Shown here: in pieces, positions 9,234 to 16,859 of the stretch
How the letters are laid out: every line of letters begins with the position of its first letter
Position numbering within the stretch: the first letter of the stretch is position 1
Assembly (NCBI GenBank): GCA_017453005.1
Contig: JAFTKY010000086.1
Location: 1 to 50,210, forward strand
Reading direction: 5' to 3'
DNA from: Clostridia bacterium
GTDB taxonomy: Bacteria; Bacillota; Clostridia; Oscillospirales; CAG-272
DNA length: 50,210 nt
Program-made: the position numbers and the translations under genes
The notes under the pieces: generated by a model
What the model saw: the letters and a program-made list of their open reading frames with translations, nothing else
Told to the model about the DNA's origin: nothing
Databases searched by the model: none

Positions 9234-10499
9234 TTATTTCAATGCGTCAAGCGCGCGCTTGCCGATGTCACGGCGGTAGTACATATTTGAAAATCCTACC
9301 TTGTTTATCTCCGCGTATGCCTTGCCGACAGCCGCCTCAAGATCTTCCGCTCTCGCGGTAAGACCGAGCACGCGTCCGCCTGCATTCACAAGCTTGCCGT
9401 CAACAATTTTCGCACCCGCAATGTAAAGCTGACCGTCAATATCGCCGCTCACGGTTATCTCGTTGCCCGACTCGTATTTTCCGGGGTAGCCCTGCGACGC
9501 GCCGATAACACAGCAAGCCGCGTCGGTTGAAAACTTCACCTCAACCTCACAGAGCCTCTCGTCAGCTACCGACTGCATAATAGTCAGAAGGTCACTGTCA
9601 AGGAGCGGTAACACCACCTGCGTTTCGGGGTCACCGAAGCGACAGTTGTACTCAATAACCTTCGGGCCGTTCGGGGTAAGCATAAGGCCGAAATAGAGAC
9701 AGCCCTTGAAGGTCCTTCCCTCCGCGTTCATAGCCGCCACGGTGGGCAGGAATATTCTCTCCATGCACTCGTCGGCAATACTCTTCGTGTAATACGGGTT
9801 GGGAGCAACAGTTCCCATGCCTCCCGTGTTAAGTCCCATGTCCCCGTCAAGCGCACGCTTGTGGTCCATGGACGAAATCATAGGCACGAGGGTCACACCG
9901 TCGGTAAACGCAAGCACGGAAACCTCGGGACCCGTTAAAAACTCCTCGATAACTATGTTATTTCCGCTCGCGCCGAACACCTTGTCCTCCATAATGGACT
10001 TGACCGCGTCATACGCCTCGTTTCGCGTCATGGCAATAACAACACCCTTACCGAGCGCCAGACCGTCCGCCTTGATAACGGTGGGAATGGGCGCGTCCTT
10101 AAGATATTCAAGCGCATCCTCGGCATTTGAGTAGACCTCGTAGCTTGCCGTGGGAATACCGTACTTTTTCATTAGGTTCTTTGAGAACACCTTGCTTCCC
10201 TCGATTATCGCAGCATTGGCGCGAGGACCAAAGCACTTTATTCCCTTTTCCTCAAGCGCGTCTACCGCTCCGAGCACGAGCGGGTCGTCGGGAGCGACTA
10301 CCGCAAAATCAATTTCATTCTGAACGGCAAAATCAACTATTTTGTCAATTTCCTTTGCACCTATCGGAACGCAGATGGCGTCCTGAGCTATACCGCCGTT
10401 TCCGGGGAGCGCGTAAACCGTCTCAACCGACTTGTTTTCCTTGAGCTTCTTGATTATGGCGTGCTCGCGTCCGCCGCCGCCTACTACCATTATTTTCAT
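9234..10499 (-). CDS. purD: Phosphoribosylamine-glycine ligase (GAR synthetase)
   Basis: The 421-aa protein ligates glycine to phosphoribosylamine with ATP (second step). The N-terminal motif MVVGGGGREHAI, the ATP-grasp lysine region TVIKADGLALGKGVVIA, and the family signature CRFGDPETQVVLPLL are all intact. Its ATG overlaps the purN TGA stop by 4 bases (ATGA), so it is translationally coupled to purN. Length and motifs are typical. Confidence 0.97.
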   Translation of the reverse strand: MKIMVVGGGGREHAIIKKLKENKSVETVYALPGNGGIAQDAICVPIGAKEIDKIVDFAVQNEIDFAVVAPDDPLVLGAVDALEEKGIKCFGPRANAAIIEGSKVFSKNLMKKYGIPTASYEVYSNAEDALEYLKDAPIPTVIKADGLALGKGVVIAMTRNEAYDAVKSIMEDKVFGASGNNIVIEEFLTGPEVSVLAFTDGVTLVPMISSMDHKRALDGDMGLNTGGMGTVAPNPYYTKSIADECMERIFLPTVAAMNAEGRTFKGCLYFGLMLTPNGPKVIEYNCRFGDPETQVVLPLLDSDLLTIMQSVADERLCEVEVKFSTDAACCVIGASQGYPGKYESGNEITVSGDIDGQLYIAGAKIVDGKLVNAGGRVLGLTARAEDLEAAVGKAYAEINKVGFSNMYYRRDIGKRALDALK

Positions 10500-11116
10500 T
10501 CCTCAAGCTCGCCTCCCTTTCTTATTCTTTTTGCGACCATTTCAACCGCACGGGGCAAAATTACCCACTCTGCGTTTCTCATAACGTGCATCTGCAAGCT
10601 CTCGGGGGTCTCGTCCTTGCGTATCATTACCGACTTTTGCAGAATTATCTTGCCTCCGTCGGGAATTTCGTTGACGAAATGCACCGTCGCACCCGTGACC
10701 TTGACGCCGTAATCAAGCGCCGCCTTATGCACCTTCAGTCCGTAATATCCCTTGCCGCAGAACGCGGGGATAAGGGAGGGGTGGACGTTGATTATTCTCT
10801 CGGGGTATCTCTTTACAAAGTTCTCCGTAAGTATGCAAAGAAAGCCCGCGAGAACTATCATCTCAATGCCGTGAGCCTCAAGCTCGGCTATCATTTTCTC
10901 CTCAAACTCCGCCTGCGAGGCACAGTCCTTTTTGCACACGACGGCGGTGGGGATATCGTTCATCGCCGCACGGGTAAGCGCGTACGCGTCGGGCTTGTCC
11001 GACAAGACCAGCGCAAGCTCACCGTGAGGGATATGTCCCTCCTTTGCGTAGTCGATAATTGCCTGCAGATTAGTTCCGCCGCCCGAAACCAATACCGCTA
11101 TTTTTACTTTATTCAA
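10496..11116 (-). CDS. purN: Phosphoribosylglycinamide formyltransferase
   Basis: The 206-aa protein formylates GAR with 10-formyl-tetrahydrofolate (third step). It has the N-terminal VLVSGGGTNLQAIID loop and the catalytic region INVHPSLIPAFCGKGYYGLKVH with the conserved His and downstream Asp in GGKIILQ. The start codon is TTG at 11116: GGAGG lies 8 bases upstream (GGAGGACATAAGC) and the first in-frame residues are NKVKIAVL. It lies 21 bases after purM and overlaps purD by 4 bases. The stop is TGA, which helps show that TGA is a real stop in this genome. Confidence 0.96.
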   Translation of the reverse strand: MNKVKIAVLVSGGGTNLQAIIDYAKEGHIPHGELALVLSDKPDAYALTRAAMNDIPTAVVCKKDCASQAEFEEKMIAELEAHGIEMIVLAGFLCILTENFVKRYPERIINVHPSLIPAFCGKGYYGLKVHKAALDYGVKVTGATVHFVNEIPDGGKIILQKSVMIRKDETPESLQMHVMRNAEWVILPRAVEMVAKRIRKGGELEE

Positions 11117-11137
11117 GCTTATGTCCTCCGTTTGCTC

Positions 11138-12187
11138 TCAGGCAAGAATAATGCCCTCGTCGCCCTTGACTATCTGACCTATAACGTATGCGTCCTCACC
11201 GCTTTCGCGAAGGATGTCAAGCGCCGCGTCAACCTCTGTTGCGGGTACGACGACGCTCATGCCAACACCCATATTGTAGGTGTTATACATATCTCTCTCG
11301 GGGATATTGCCCATCTTTGCGATAAGCTCAAAGATGGGAAGCACCTTGACTGCGCTCTTGTCTATCCTTGCGGTAAGTCCCTTGGGGATAGAACGCGGTA
11401 TATTCTCGTAAAAGCCGCCGCCCGTGATGTGGGATATTCCCTTTACGTCTACCTTTTCAATAAGTGCGAGAATACTCTTTACGTAAATTTTGGTAGGAGT
11501 GAGAAGCGTCTCGGCTATACTCTTGCCACCGAGTTCATCACAAGGGACGTAGAGGCTATCGGGGTTGCGGTCTATGTCAAAAACCTTGCGACAGAGCGAA
11601 AATCCGTTGGAATGGACGCCCGTGGATGCAAGACCGATAACTATATCGCCCTCTGCCATTTTCGTGTTATCAAGTATCTTCTTTTTGTCAACGATACCGA
11701 CCGCAAAGCCCGCAAGGTCGTACTCGTCCGTGGGCATCATGCCGGGATGCTCGGCAGTCTCGCCGCCGATAAGCGCCGCACCCGACTGAACGCAGCCCTC
11801 AGCAACGCCGCCGACTATTTGTGCTATCTTTTCGGGAATATTCTTTCCGCAAGCTATGTAATCAAGGAAAAACAGGGGCTTTGCGCCGCAGCAGATAATA
11901 TCGTTTACGCACATAGCGACAGCGTCAATTCCTATCGTATCGTGCTTGTCCATGAGTATCGCCATCTTGACCTTCGTGCCGCAGCCGTCAGTACCCGATA
12001 CGAGAACGGGCTCCTCCATGCCTGCAACGGGAAGTCCGAAGCAGCCGCCAAAGCCGCCGACGTCGTCAAGACAGCCCTCGTTCTTGGTTCTTGCGATATG
12101 CTTTTTCATAAGCTCAACGGCTCTGTAGCCCGCCGTTATATCGACGCCCGCCGCAGCGTAGCTTTCACTTTTAGAATTAGAATGCAT
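11138..12187 (-). CDS. purM: Phosphoribosylformylglycinamidine cyclo-ligase (AIR synthetase)
   Basis: The 349-aa protein closes the imidazole ring of AIR with ATP (fifth step). The N-terminal SYAAAGVDITAGYRAVELMK, VSGTDGCGTKVK and the central GGETAEHPGMM motifs are typical. I placed the start at ATG 12187 because AAGGTAAGGA lies just upstream; a TTG 7 codons earlier would remove that ribosome site. It is separated from purF by about 170 bases that contain an inverted-repeat element (12242-12360). Stop is TGA. Confidence 0.96.
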   Translation of the reverse strand: MHSNSKSESYAAAGVDITAGYRAVELMKKHIARTKNEGCLDDVGGFGGCFGLPVAGMEEPVLVSGTDGCGTKVKMAILMDKHDTIGIDAVAMCVNDIICCGAKPLFFLDYIACGKNIPEKIAQIVGGVAEGCVQSGAALIGGETAEHPGMMPTDEYDLAGFAVGIVDKKKILDNTKMAEGDIVIGLASTGVHSNGFSLCRKVFDIDRNPDSLYVPCDELGGKSIAETLLTPTKIYVKSILALIEKVDVKGISHITGGGFYENIPRSIPKGLTARIDKSAVKVLPIFELIAKMGNIPERDMYNTYNMGVGMSVVVPATEVDAALDILRESGEDAYVIGQIVKGDEGIILA

Positions 12188-12241
12188 TTTATTTTCCTTA
12201 CCTTTCAATAGTTTATAAAGTTTTATCCATTCTTTGCAGTC

Positions 12242-12360
12242 CTGCCAATAAAAAACTGTTCAAGACAAGGCGCACGGAAAAACGCAAGGCGCAGGCATAG
12301 TTTCCTATGTCAAGCCGCATTTGACGCGCAACGAAGTATTGTGCAGTTTTTTGAAGGCAG
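12242..12360. mobile_element. MITE-like inverted-repeat element between purF and purM
   Basis: This 119-bp element has terminal inverted repeats of 17 bases that match at 14: CTGCCAATAAAAAACTG (12242-12258) and the complement of CAGTTTTTTGAAGGCAG (12344-12360). It encodes nothing. Its right end touches the purF stop codon (12361-12363). It lies in the same transcription unit as the genes on both sides, so it is transcribed as part of the pur mRNA. MITE origin is inference; only one copy is in the window. Confidence 0.55.
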
Positions 12361-13785
12361 TTATTCCTTGCCGGTCCAGCAGTAGGTACAGAGCTTTGAC
12401 GGGTCAAGCCCAATAGACTTGATAACGCCCTCAAGCGTCTGGAATTCAAGGGACGCAAAATGGAATTTTTCACATATCGCGCGACGGAGTGACCTTCCTC
12501 TTTCTGTTGACGCGTCGCTGTATTCCTCTATGTACTTGAAGCCCTCCTCACCCTCGAGCTCCATGATTATTCTACGGGAGATAAGCTCAAGCTCGTTAGT
12601 TGCGCGGGTGAAATTGAGGTACTTGCAGCTATACATGATAGGCGGACAAGCCGAGCGCATATGAACGCTCTTTGCACCGTTGGCGTAGAGGAAATCCACC
12701 GTTTCCTTGAGCTGCGTTCCGCGGACTATGGAATCGTCCACGAACAACAGATTTTTATCCTTTATAAGCTCCTTTACGGGAGTCTGCTTCATTTTCGCAA
12801 CGCGGCTTCTCTCACGCTGGTTTGACGGAGTAAAGCTGCGCGCCCACGTGGGCGTATATTTGATAAACGGACGCGCGAACGGAATATGGCTCTCGTTTGC
12901 ATAGCCTATCGCGTGCGGAGTTCCCGAGTCGGGCATACCGCCGATATAGTCAAGCTCGTCCGTGTTCTTGTGCTCTCTATCGTACTGCGCCATGATCTGC
13001 CCCGTTCTGTATCGCATGACCTCGACGTTCACTCCCTCGTAGGTTGACGTGGGATAGCCGTAATAAGTCCACAAAAACGAGCACACCTTCATTTCCTCTC
13101 TCGGAGGCGCAAGCTGAATGAGACGCGTCGGTGTCAGCTCAACTATCTCACCGGGACCAAGCTCGCGTATCTGCTCGCAGCCGACCTTGTCAATGGCAAA
13201 GGACTCAAACGAAACGCAATGTCCGTCCTCACCCTTGCCTATCACGACGGGTATCCTGCCAAGCCTGTCTCTCGCCGCAATAAGCGAGCCGTCATTTTTG
13301 AGGATAAGAATTGACGCCGTACCCTCGATGACGTCCTGCGCAAACCTGATTCCGTCCGCAAAATTGTCCTTGTGATTTATAAGCGACGCTACAAGCTCGG
13401 TGGAGTTTACCCTACCTCCCGTCATGACGCCGAAATGCCCGCCATCCTTCAAAAGGTAATTTTCAATAAGCTCCTTTGAATTGTTTATAATTCCGATAAT
13501 GCAGATAGCGTATGTACCAATGCTTGAACGGATAAGCAAGGGCTGAGGGTCTGTGTCGCTGATACAGCCTATCGCCGCCGTTCCTCTCATCTCGTCAAAG
13601 ACGTGATCGAATTTCGTTCTGAACGGAGAGTTTTCAATATTGTGAATGTCTCTCTGAAGTCCTATTTCCTCGTCGTACGCCGCCATGCCGCCGCGACGTG
13701 TACCGAGGTGTGAGTGATAGTCCGTGCCGAAAAAGACGTCGGATATCGCGTCACGCGTGCTGGTAAGTCCAAAAAAACCGCCCAT
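12361..13785 (-). CDS. purF: PurF-like amidophosphoribosyltransferase lacking the N-terminal catalytic Cys
   Basis: The 474-aa protein is the only PurF in the operon and should form phosphoribosylamine from PRPP. The phosphoribosyltransferase domain has an intact PRPP loop, LFVDDSIVRGTQLKET, and a C-terminal LCTYCWTGKE plus SACPPIMYSC that resemble the iron-sulphur ligands of Bacillus PurF. The N-terminal glutaminase-fold domain is odd: it starts MGGFFGLTS, where active enzymes have Cys-Gly, and the glutamine-binding GHxRYxTxG and HNG segments are replaced by GTAAIGCIS and IGIINNS. The start is fixed by AGAAAGGAAAAATAA right before the ATG, so the Cys is not lost through a wrong start. It may use free ammonia or an external glutaminase; that is inference. 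Confidence 0.9.
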   Translation of the reverse strand: MGGFFGLTSTRDAISDVFFGTDYHSHLGTRRGGMAAYDEEIGLQRDIHNIENSPFRTKFDHVFDEMRGTAAIGCISDTDPQPLLIRSSIGTYAICIIGIINNSKELIENYLLKDGGHFGVMTGGRVNSTELVASLINHKDNFADGIRFAQDVIEGTASILILKNDGSLIAARDRLGRIPVVIGKGEDGHCVSFESFAIDKVGCEQIRELGPGEIVELTPTRLIQLAPPREEMKVCSFLWTYYGYPTSTYEGVNVEVMRYRTGQIMAQYDREHKNTDELDYIGGMPDSGTPHAIGYANESHIPFARPFIKYTPTWARSFTPSNQRERSRVAKMKQTPVKELIKDKNLLFVDDSIVRGTQLKETVDFLYANGAKSVHMRSACPPIMYSCKYLNFTRATNELELISRRIIMELEGEEGFKYIEEYSDASTERGRSLRRAICEKFHFASLEFQTLEGVIKSIGLDPSKLCTYCWTGKE

Positions 13786-13830
13786 TTATTTTTCCTTTCT
13801 TTGTGGGGTGTGCGTGTATATGCGTGTAAA

Positions 13831-14328
13831 TTAAAGGCTTGAGTATTTTGCGGATATCTCCTCGTCCTTGGAAAGCACCTTAGCTCCCGCCTCTGCTCTC
13901 TTTGCGTCAAGAAGCGCAGACAGCTGCCCGTCGGAGGTAGCAAGTATCTGTACCGCGAGGAGCGCCGCGTTTGCCGCGCCGTCTATAGCCACGGTCGCCA
14001 CGGGCATACCCGAGGGCATCTGTACCGTTGCAAGCAGCGCGTCAAGTCCGTCAAGCGTAGACGACTTTACGGGGATACCGATGATGGGGAGCGTGGTATT
14101 AGCCGCCATAGCGCCCGCAAGGTGCGCTGCCTTGCCCGCCGCCGCGATAATGACGCCAAAACCGTTCTCCCTCGCCTTGCCCGCAAATTCTGCCGCCGCC
14201 ACGGGCGTGCGGTGAGCAGAAAGAACTCTTACCTCAAAGGGCACGCCGTATTCTTTGAGTACCGTGAAGGCCTTTTCAACTATCGGCAGGTCGCTGTCAC
14301 TGCCCATTACTATTCCAACCTTTTTCAT
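13831..14328 (-). CDS. purE: N5-carboxyaminoimidazole ribonucleotide mutase (class I PurE)
   Basis: The 165-aa protein converts N5-CAIR to CAIR (or carboxylates AIR, depending on class). The [11 protein letters not shown] phosphate loop and VLSAHRTP motif are intact, as is [20 protein letters not shown] chose ATG 14328 because AAAGGAAAC lies upstream and the sequence from there matches the usual PurE start ([12 protein letters not shown]); a TTG 8 codons earlier has no such site. It is the first enzyme gene of the operon, about 45 bases before purF and behind the leader ORF and hairpin at 14360-14480. No purK is visible. Confidence 0.95.
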   Translation of the reverse strand: MKKVGIVMGSDSDLPIVEKAFTVLKEYGVPFEVRVLSAHRTPVAAAEFAGKARENGFGVIIAAAGKAAHLAGAMAANTTLPIIGIPVKSSTLDGLDALLATVQMPSGMPVATVAIDGAANAALLAVQILATSDGQLSALLDAKRAEAGAKVLSKDEEISAKYSSL

Positions 14329-14359
14329 GCTTCTGTTTCCTTTCAAATGCAATAGAAGT

Positions 14360-14418
14360 TATAAAAACAAAAAAGCGCGCAAGTAGGTTACGCACCTATC
14401 CCACGCGTTTTGGCTTTG
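14360..14418 (-). promoter_or_regulatory. Terminator-like hairpin overlapping the leader ORF end (possible attenuator)
   Basis: On the minus strand the outer arm AAAACGCG pairs with CGCGCTTTT (one bulged C), an inner stem TAGGT / ACCTA encloses the loop GCGTA, and a T-rich tail TTTTTTGTTTTT follows. The 5' arm and loop are the last codons and the stop of the 30-codon leader ORF. A ribosome at the leader stop would cover the 5' half of the stem. That this controls readthrough into purE is inference. Confidence 0.5.
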
Positions 14419-14480
14419 GATACACTCTGAGAAATACGCACGAATATCCCAAATTTGAGCTGATGGTACAAAATTCTCAT
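14388..14480 (-). CDS. 30-residue leader peptide before purE
   Basis: The ORF starts with ATG at 14480 behind a strong ribosome site (GGAGG at 14493-14489, 8 bases spacing), begins MRILYHQLKFGIFVRISQ, ends SKAKTRGIGA and stops with TAA. It lies between a clear promoter (14514-14542) and purE. The last seven codons fall inside a terminator-like hairpin (14360-14418). The peptide is basic (Arg/Lys) with no run of one amino acid codon. I do not recognise it. It could be a regulatory leader peptide of the pur operon or a small protein in its own right. Confidence 0.55.
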   Translation of the reverse strand: MRILYHQLKFGIFVRISQSVSKAKTRGIGA

Positions 14481-14513
14481 TGGTGTTTCCTCCAAAGTTC
14501 ATTTTATATTGAT

Positions 14514-14542
14514 ATTATATAATAAAATCTTCTCAAAGTCAA
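14514..14542 (-). promoter_or_regulatory. pur operon promoter
   Basis: On the minus strand TTGACT (14542-14537), a 17-base spacer and TATAAT (14519-14514). It precedes the leader ORF by about 35 bases. I saw no guanine-riboswitch core in the leader. Confidence 0.8.
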
Positions 14543-14582
14543 TGATTTTTGCAGTATTTTTTGTTTTTTTATGTTTATGACA

Positions 14583-14615
14583 ATACCACCCCGAAAATAG
14601 GGGTGGTATGTGGGT
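14583..14615. terminator. Hairpin downstream of the DUF1934 gene
   Basis: The perfect 10-bp stem ATACCACCCC (14583-14592) / GGGGTGGTAT (14600-14609) has loop GAAAATA. It lies between the stop of the leftward DUF1934 gene and the pur promoter. The T-rich tail is better on the plus strand, so it may act weakly on the minus strand. Confidence 0.5.
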
Positions 14616-14628
14616 ATTTTTACATATT

Positions 14629-15174
14629 TCAGACGATTGGATTGACCTTAATTTTGAGAATATTGCGCTCGGTGCTAAGTCCGCGTATCTCAAGCAGGTA
14701 TTCTATGACTATCTCGCCATTGTCCGCGAACGTGTTATCCACTCGGAGAGTGTTCACGCACAGGCAAAACGGCATATACGGAGTGTTGTACGAGGTGGTA
14801 TGACGCTTGCCCTCCTCAAAGGACAAAGAAGTGTTCACCATGCCCTCGCGCATCATAACAACGAATTTCGGCTTGAAGCCGTTGAACATTATCTTTGTCT
14901 CGCAGCCCTCCATGCCCGTCAGCTCGCTCTCCGCGTATTTTATTATCACGCTGCCGCTCGTCTTCAAGGTGACTGTGCCCTCGGTGATAAGCTCGGAGGT
15001 ATCGTCCTCGCCGTCTATCTCCGAGAATATTTTTTCAAGCTCGTCCTCAAGCGTGGAGCTGCCCTCTTGCTCGCGCAGTATCGCGTGCTCGAGCAATGCC
15101 TGAACGGACGCGAAATCCGCCTCGCTCATGCTTGTCTTTTGTGTGGTTAATATGATTTTTACCTTTTTTTCCAT
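14629..15174 (-). CDS. DUF1934 (YwiB-like) beta-barrel protein
   Basis: The protein is 181 aa. It starts MEKKVKIILTTQKT, followed by a Glu/Asp-rich linker (about residues 20-60) and then beta-strand-rich sequence with GTVTLKTSGSVIIKYAESE, MFNGFKP and LRVDNTFADNGEIVIEYLLE, the pattern of DUF1934/YwiB proteins; the fold is a small calycin-like barrel and the function is not known. I set the start at ATG 15174 because AAGGACACATC precedes it and a promoter lies at 15206-15234; a longer frame would begin before the promoter. It is transcribed away from the TIM-barrel gene at 15356. Confidence 0.75.
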   Translation of the reverse strand: MEKKVKIILTTQKTSMSEADFASVQALLEHAILREQEGSSTLEDELEKIFSEIDGEDDTSELITEGTVTLKTSGSVIIKYAESELTGMEGCETKIMFNGFKPKFVVMMREGMVNTSLSFEEGKRHTTSYNTPYMPFCLCVNTLRVDNTFADNGEIVIEYLLEIRGLSTERNILKIKVNPIV

Positions 15175-15205
15175 GATGTGTCCTTGCGTAAGAATTTCTG
15201 TATTC

Positions 15206-15234
15206 ATTATAAGTGAAAACGCGAGGTTTGTCAA
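15206..15234 (-). promoter_or_regulatory. Promoter of the DUF1934 gene
   Basis: On the minus strand TTGACA (15234-15229), a 17-base spacer and TATAAT (15211-15206), both perfect. Confidence 0.8.
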
Positions 15235-15355
15235 TAATCCCGCGTCAAAATCCGCATCAAAAAACAAAAACGCTCCAAATCTTAACACCAAGGTCATAAT
15301 TTCCTTGTATCATAAAGAAAACGGTATAAATCCCGACAAGAGAAGGAGACGCATT

Positions 15356-16582
15356 ATGTCATTCCCTATTAACTTCTGGTACGGCATACGCCCCGATTTT
15401 ATCAGCCGCGAGAGACTTTGCGAGGCTAAAGAGGCGGGCTTTAATATAATTGAATGTCGCTACGACGCAAAGACCAACAAAAGGGTGCTTGAGTGGTGTG
15501 AGGAGCTTGGACTGAAGGCTTACCTTTGGGACGACAGAATGAAGGACGCCATAAACGAGGCGGAGGACTGGCAGGAAGCTCTCTCGCAGATGATATCCGA
15601 ATACAAGGACTATCCCGCGCTTGACCGCTATTTTATCAAAGACGAGCCAAATAACGACGCTGTTCCCATGCTTGCACGAATTGCAAAATTTATCCGCGAG
15701 CATGACCAAAAGCACGGATTTTACGTCAACCTTTTCCCCGATGCCGCGTTTCCGAATTACGATGCGTACACAGAGCACATGGAAAATTATATCACCGCGA
15801 CGGGCTGCGATCTGCTCTCGTTTGACCGCTACTGCATGAACCGTCTTGAAGTAACCCCCGAGATGCTTGCGTCGGGCGGGTTTGTTGAGGCGCGCGTGTC
15901 CGACTGCTCGCGCTGCAAGAATGACCTTGAGGGCAAGATATTCTTTGAGGTGACCACGCCCGGATACTTCAACAATATGGAGCTTGTCAAGAAAAAGGCG
16001 GACGAGAAGAATATTCCGTGGATGATAATCGTGCTTGTATCCGAGCATCTGACGTACCGACACGTCACAGAGGCAGAAATTCGCTTCGAGGCGTTCTCTG
16101 CCCTCGCGTACGGCGCGTCACAGCTTTCATACTTTACCTATTGGACGCCCGGCGCGTCTCATACCGAGCCGTGGAAATACAGTCACGGCATCATACGGAG
16201 CGACGGTACGCGCGACGAAAATTACTATATAGTTCAGCGCATAAATTCCGAGCTTCAAAGCCTGCACGCAGGGCTTGAGGGAGCGTCTCACTCCGCGGTT
16301 TTCCACGTTGGAGAGGAACAAGACGAGCTTGTAACGCACTTTAGCGGTTACGGCGGCGTGTCCGACATCAGCGGCGGCAGAATTATCGCGGGATTTTTTG
16401 AGAATAAGCTAATTCTTATGAATAAGGATTTCAATTCCGTGACGGTTGCCAAGGTCAGGACGGACAAGACGGTTGAAAGATACAGCAAATACGCGAAGGT
16501 CTGGTACAGACTTGACAAGCGCGAGGAATATAATATTCGCTTGTCTGCCGGCGACGCCGAGCTTATCAGACTTGTTGACTAA
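15356..16582 (+). CDS. TIM-barrel glycoside-hydrolase-like protein
   Basis: The 408-aa protein has no signal peptide and should be cytoplasmic. The sequence is barrel-like: FWYGIRPDF, GFNIIECRYD, LGLKAYLWDDR, YFIKDEPNND, GFYVNLFPDA and LLSFDRY fall at the expected beta-strand spacing. The acidic pair in KDEPN (near residue 98) and the Glu in KIFFEVTTPG could be catalytic. The C-terminal 80 residues look like a beta-sandwich of the kind that follows glycosidase barrels. I cannot name a CAZy family. The start ATG 15356 follows AGAAGGAGACGCATT. A strong terminator follows at 16587-16618. It stands alone between the DUF1934 gene and the methionine operon. Confidence 0.6.
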   Translation: MSFPINFWYGIRPDFISRERLCEAKEAGFNIIECRYDAKTNKRVLEWCEELGLKAYLWDDRMKDAINEAEDWQEALSQMISEYKDYPALDRYFIKDEPNNDAVPMLARIAKFIREHDQKHGFYVNLFPDAAFPNYDAYTEHMENYITATGCDLLSFDRYCMNRLEVTPEMLASGGFVEARVSDCSRCKNDLEGKIFFEVTTPGYFNNMELVKKKADEKNIPWMIIVLVSEHLTYRHVTEAEIRFEAFSALAYGASQLSYFTYWTPGASHTEPWKYSHGIIRSDGTRDENYYIVQRINSELQSLHAGLEGASHSAVFHVGEEQDELVTHFSGYGGVSDISGGRIIAGFFENKLILMNKDFNSVTVAKVRTDKTVERYSKYAKVWYRLDKREEYNIRLSAGDAELIRLVD

Positions 16583-16586
16583 ACAT

Positions 16587-16622
16587 AAAAGAGGTCAGTT
16601 TTCGGACTGACCTCTTTTGATG
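16587..16622 (+). terminator. Terminator after the TIM-barrel gene
   Basis: The 13-bp perfect stem AAAAGAGGTCAGT (16587-16599) / ACTGACCTCTTTT (16606-16618) has loop TTTCGG. A- and T-runs flank it on both sides, so it can work in both directions. Confidence 0.9.
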
Positions 16623-16632
16623 TTTTTTCTTT

Positions 16633-16836
16633 GTTACTTTTAGCAACAGCGCATTTCACCTCCGCAGACGAGTTTGCTTGCAAACTCGCGGGGGTGGGGT
16701 AAGTTTTTAGAAAGGGCGAGGGGGTATGCAGATTTTGGGGTTGTCGACTGGCTTTGCAAGTCGGCGTTCTCAAAATCAAGTCCCCTCCCCTTTCTAAATG
16801 GCTTTTTGGTTACTTTGCAGCTATTGGCAAAGTAAC
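16633..16836. repeat. Long-hairpin intergenic element, copy A (after metH)
   Basis: The ends are short inverted repeats, GTTACTTT (16633-16640) and AAAGTAAC (16829-16836), with GCAACAGC just inside the left end. Inside are a perfect hairpin CGAGTTTGC-TT-GCAAACTCG (16670-16689) and a long arm pair TTTAGAAAGGG (16706-16716) / CCCTTTCTAAA (16788-16798). The segment from 16718 to about 16790 is nearly the same as 19545-19617 in copy B. It ends 23 bases after the metH stop codon. No coding potential. Confidence 0.7.
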
Positions 16837-16859
16837 ATAAAAATTCTTCAGTTTTCTTT

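Noticed and set aside
10586..12211. Long open frame (541 codons) antisense to purN/purM
   Set aside because: It is the mirror of two clear purine genes, has no ribosome site, and its sequence matches no protein pattern. The same holds for long antisense frames over gdhA (2966-4339), purL (7852-9159) and the SASA gene (43186-44730).
14388..14545. Guanine riboswitch in the pur leader
   Set aside because: The conserved three-way-junction core bases were not found. The visible features are a short ORF and a terminator-like hairpin.
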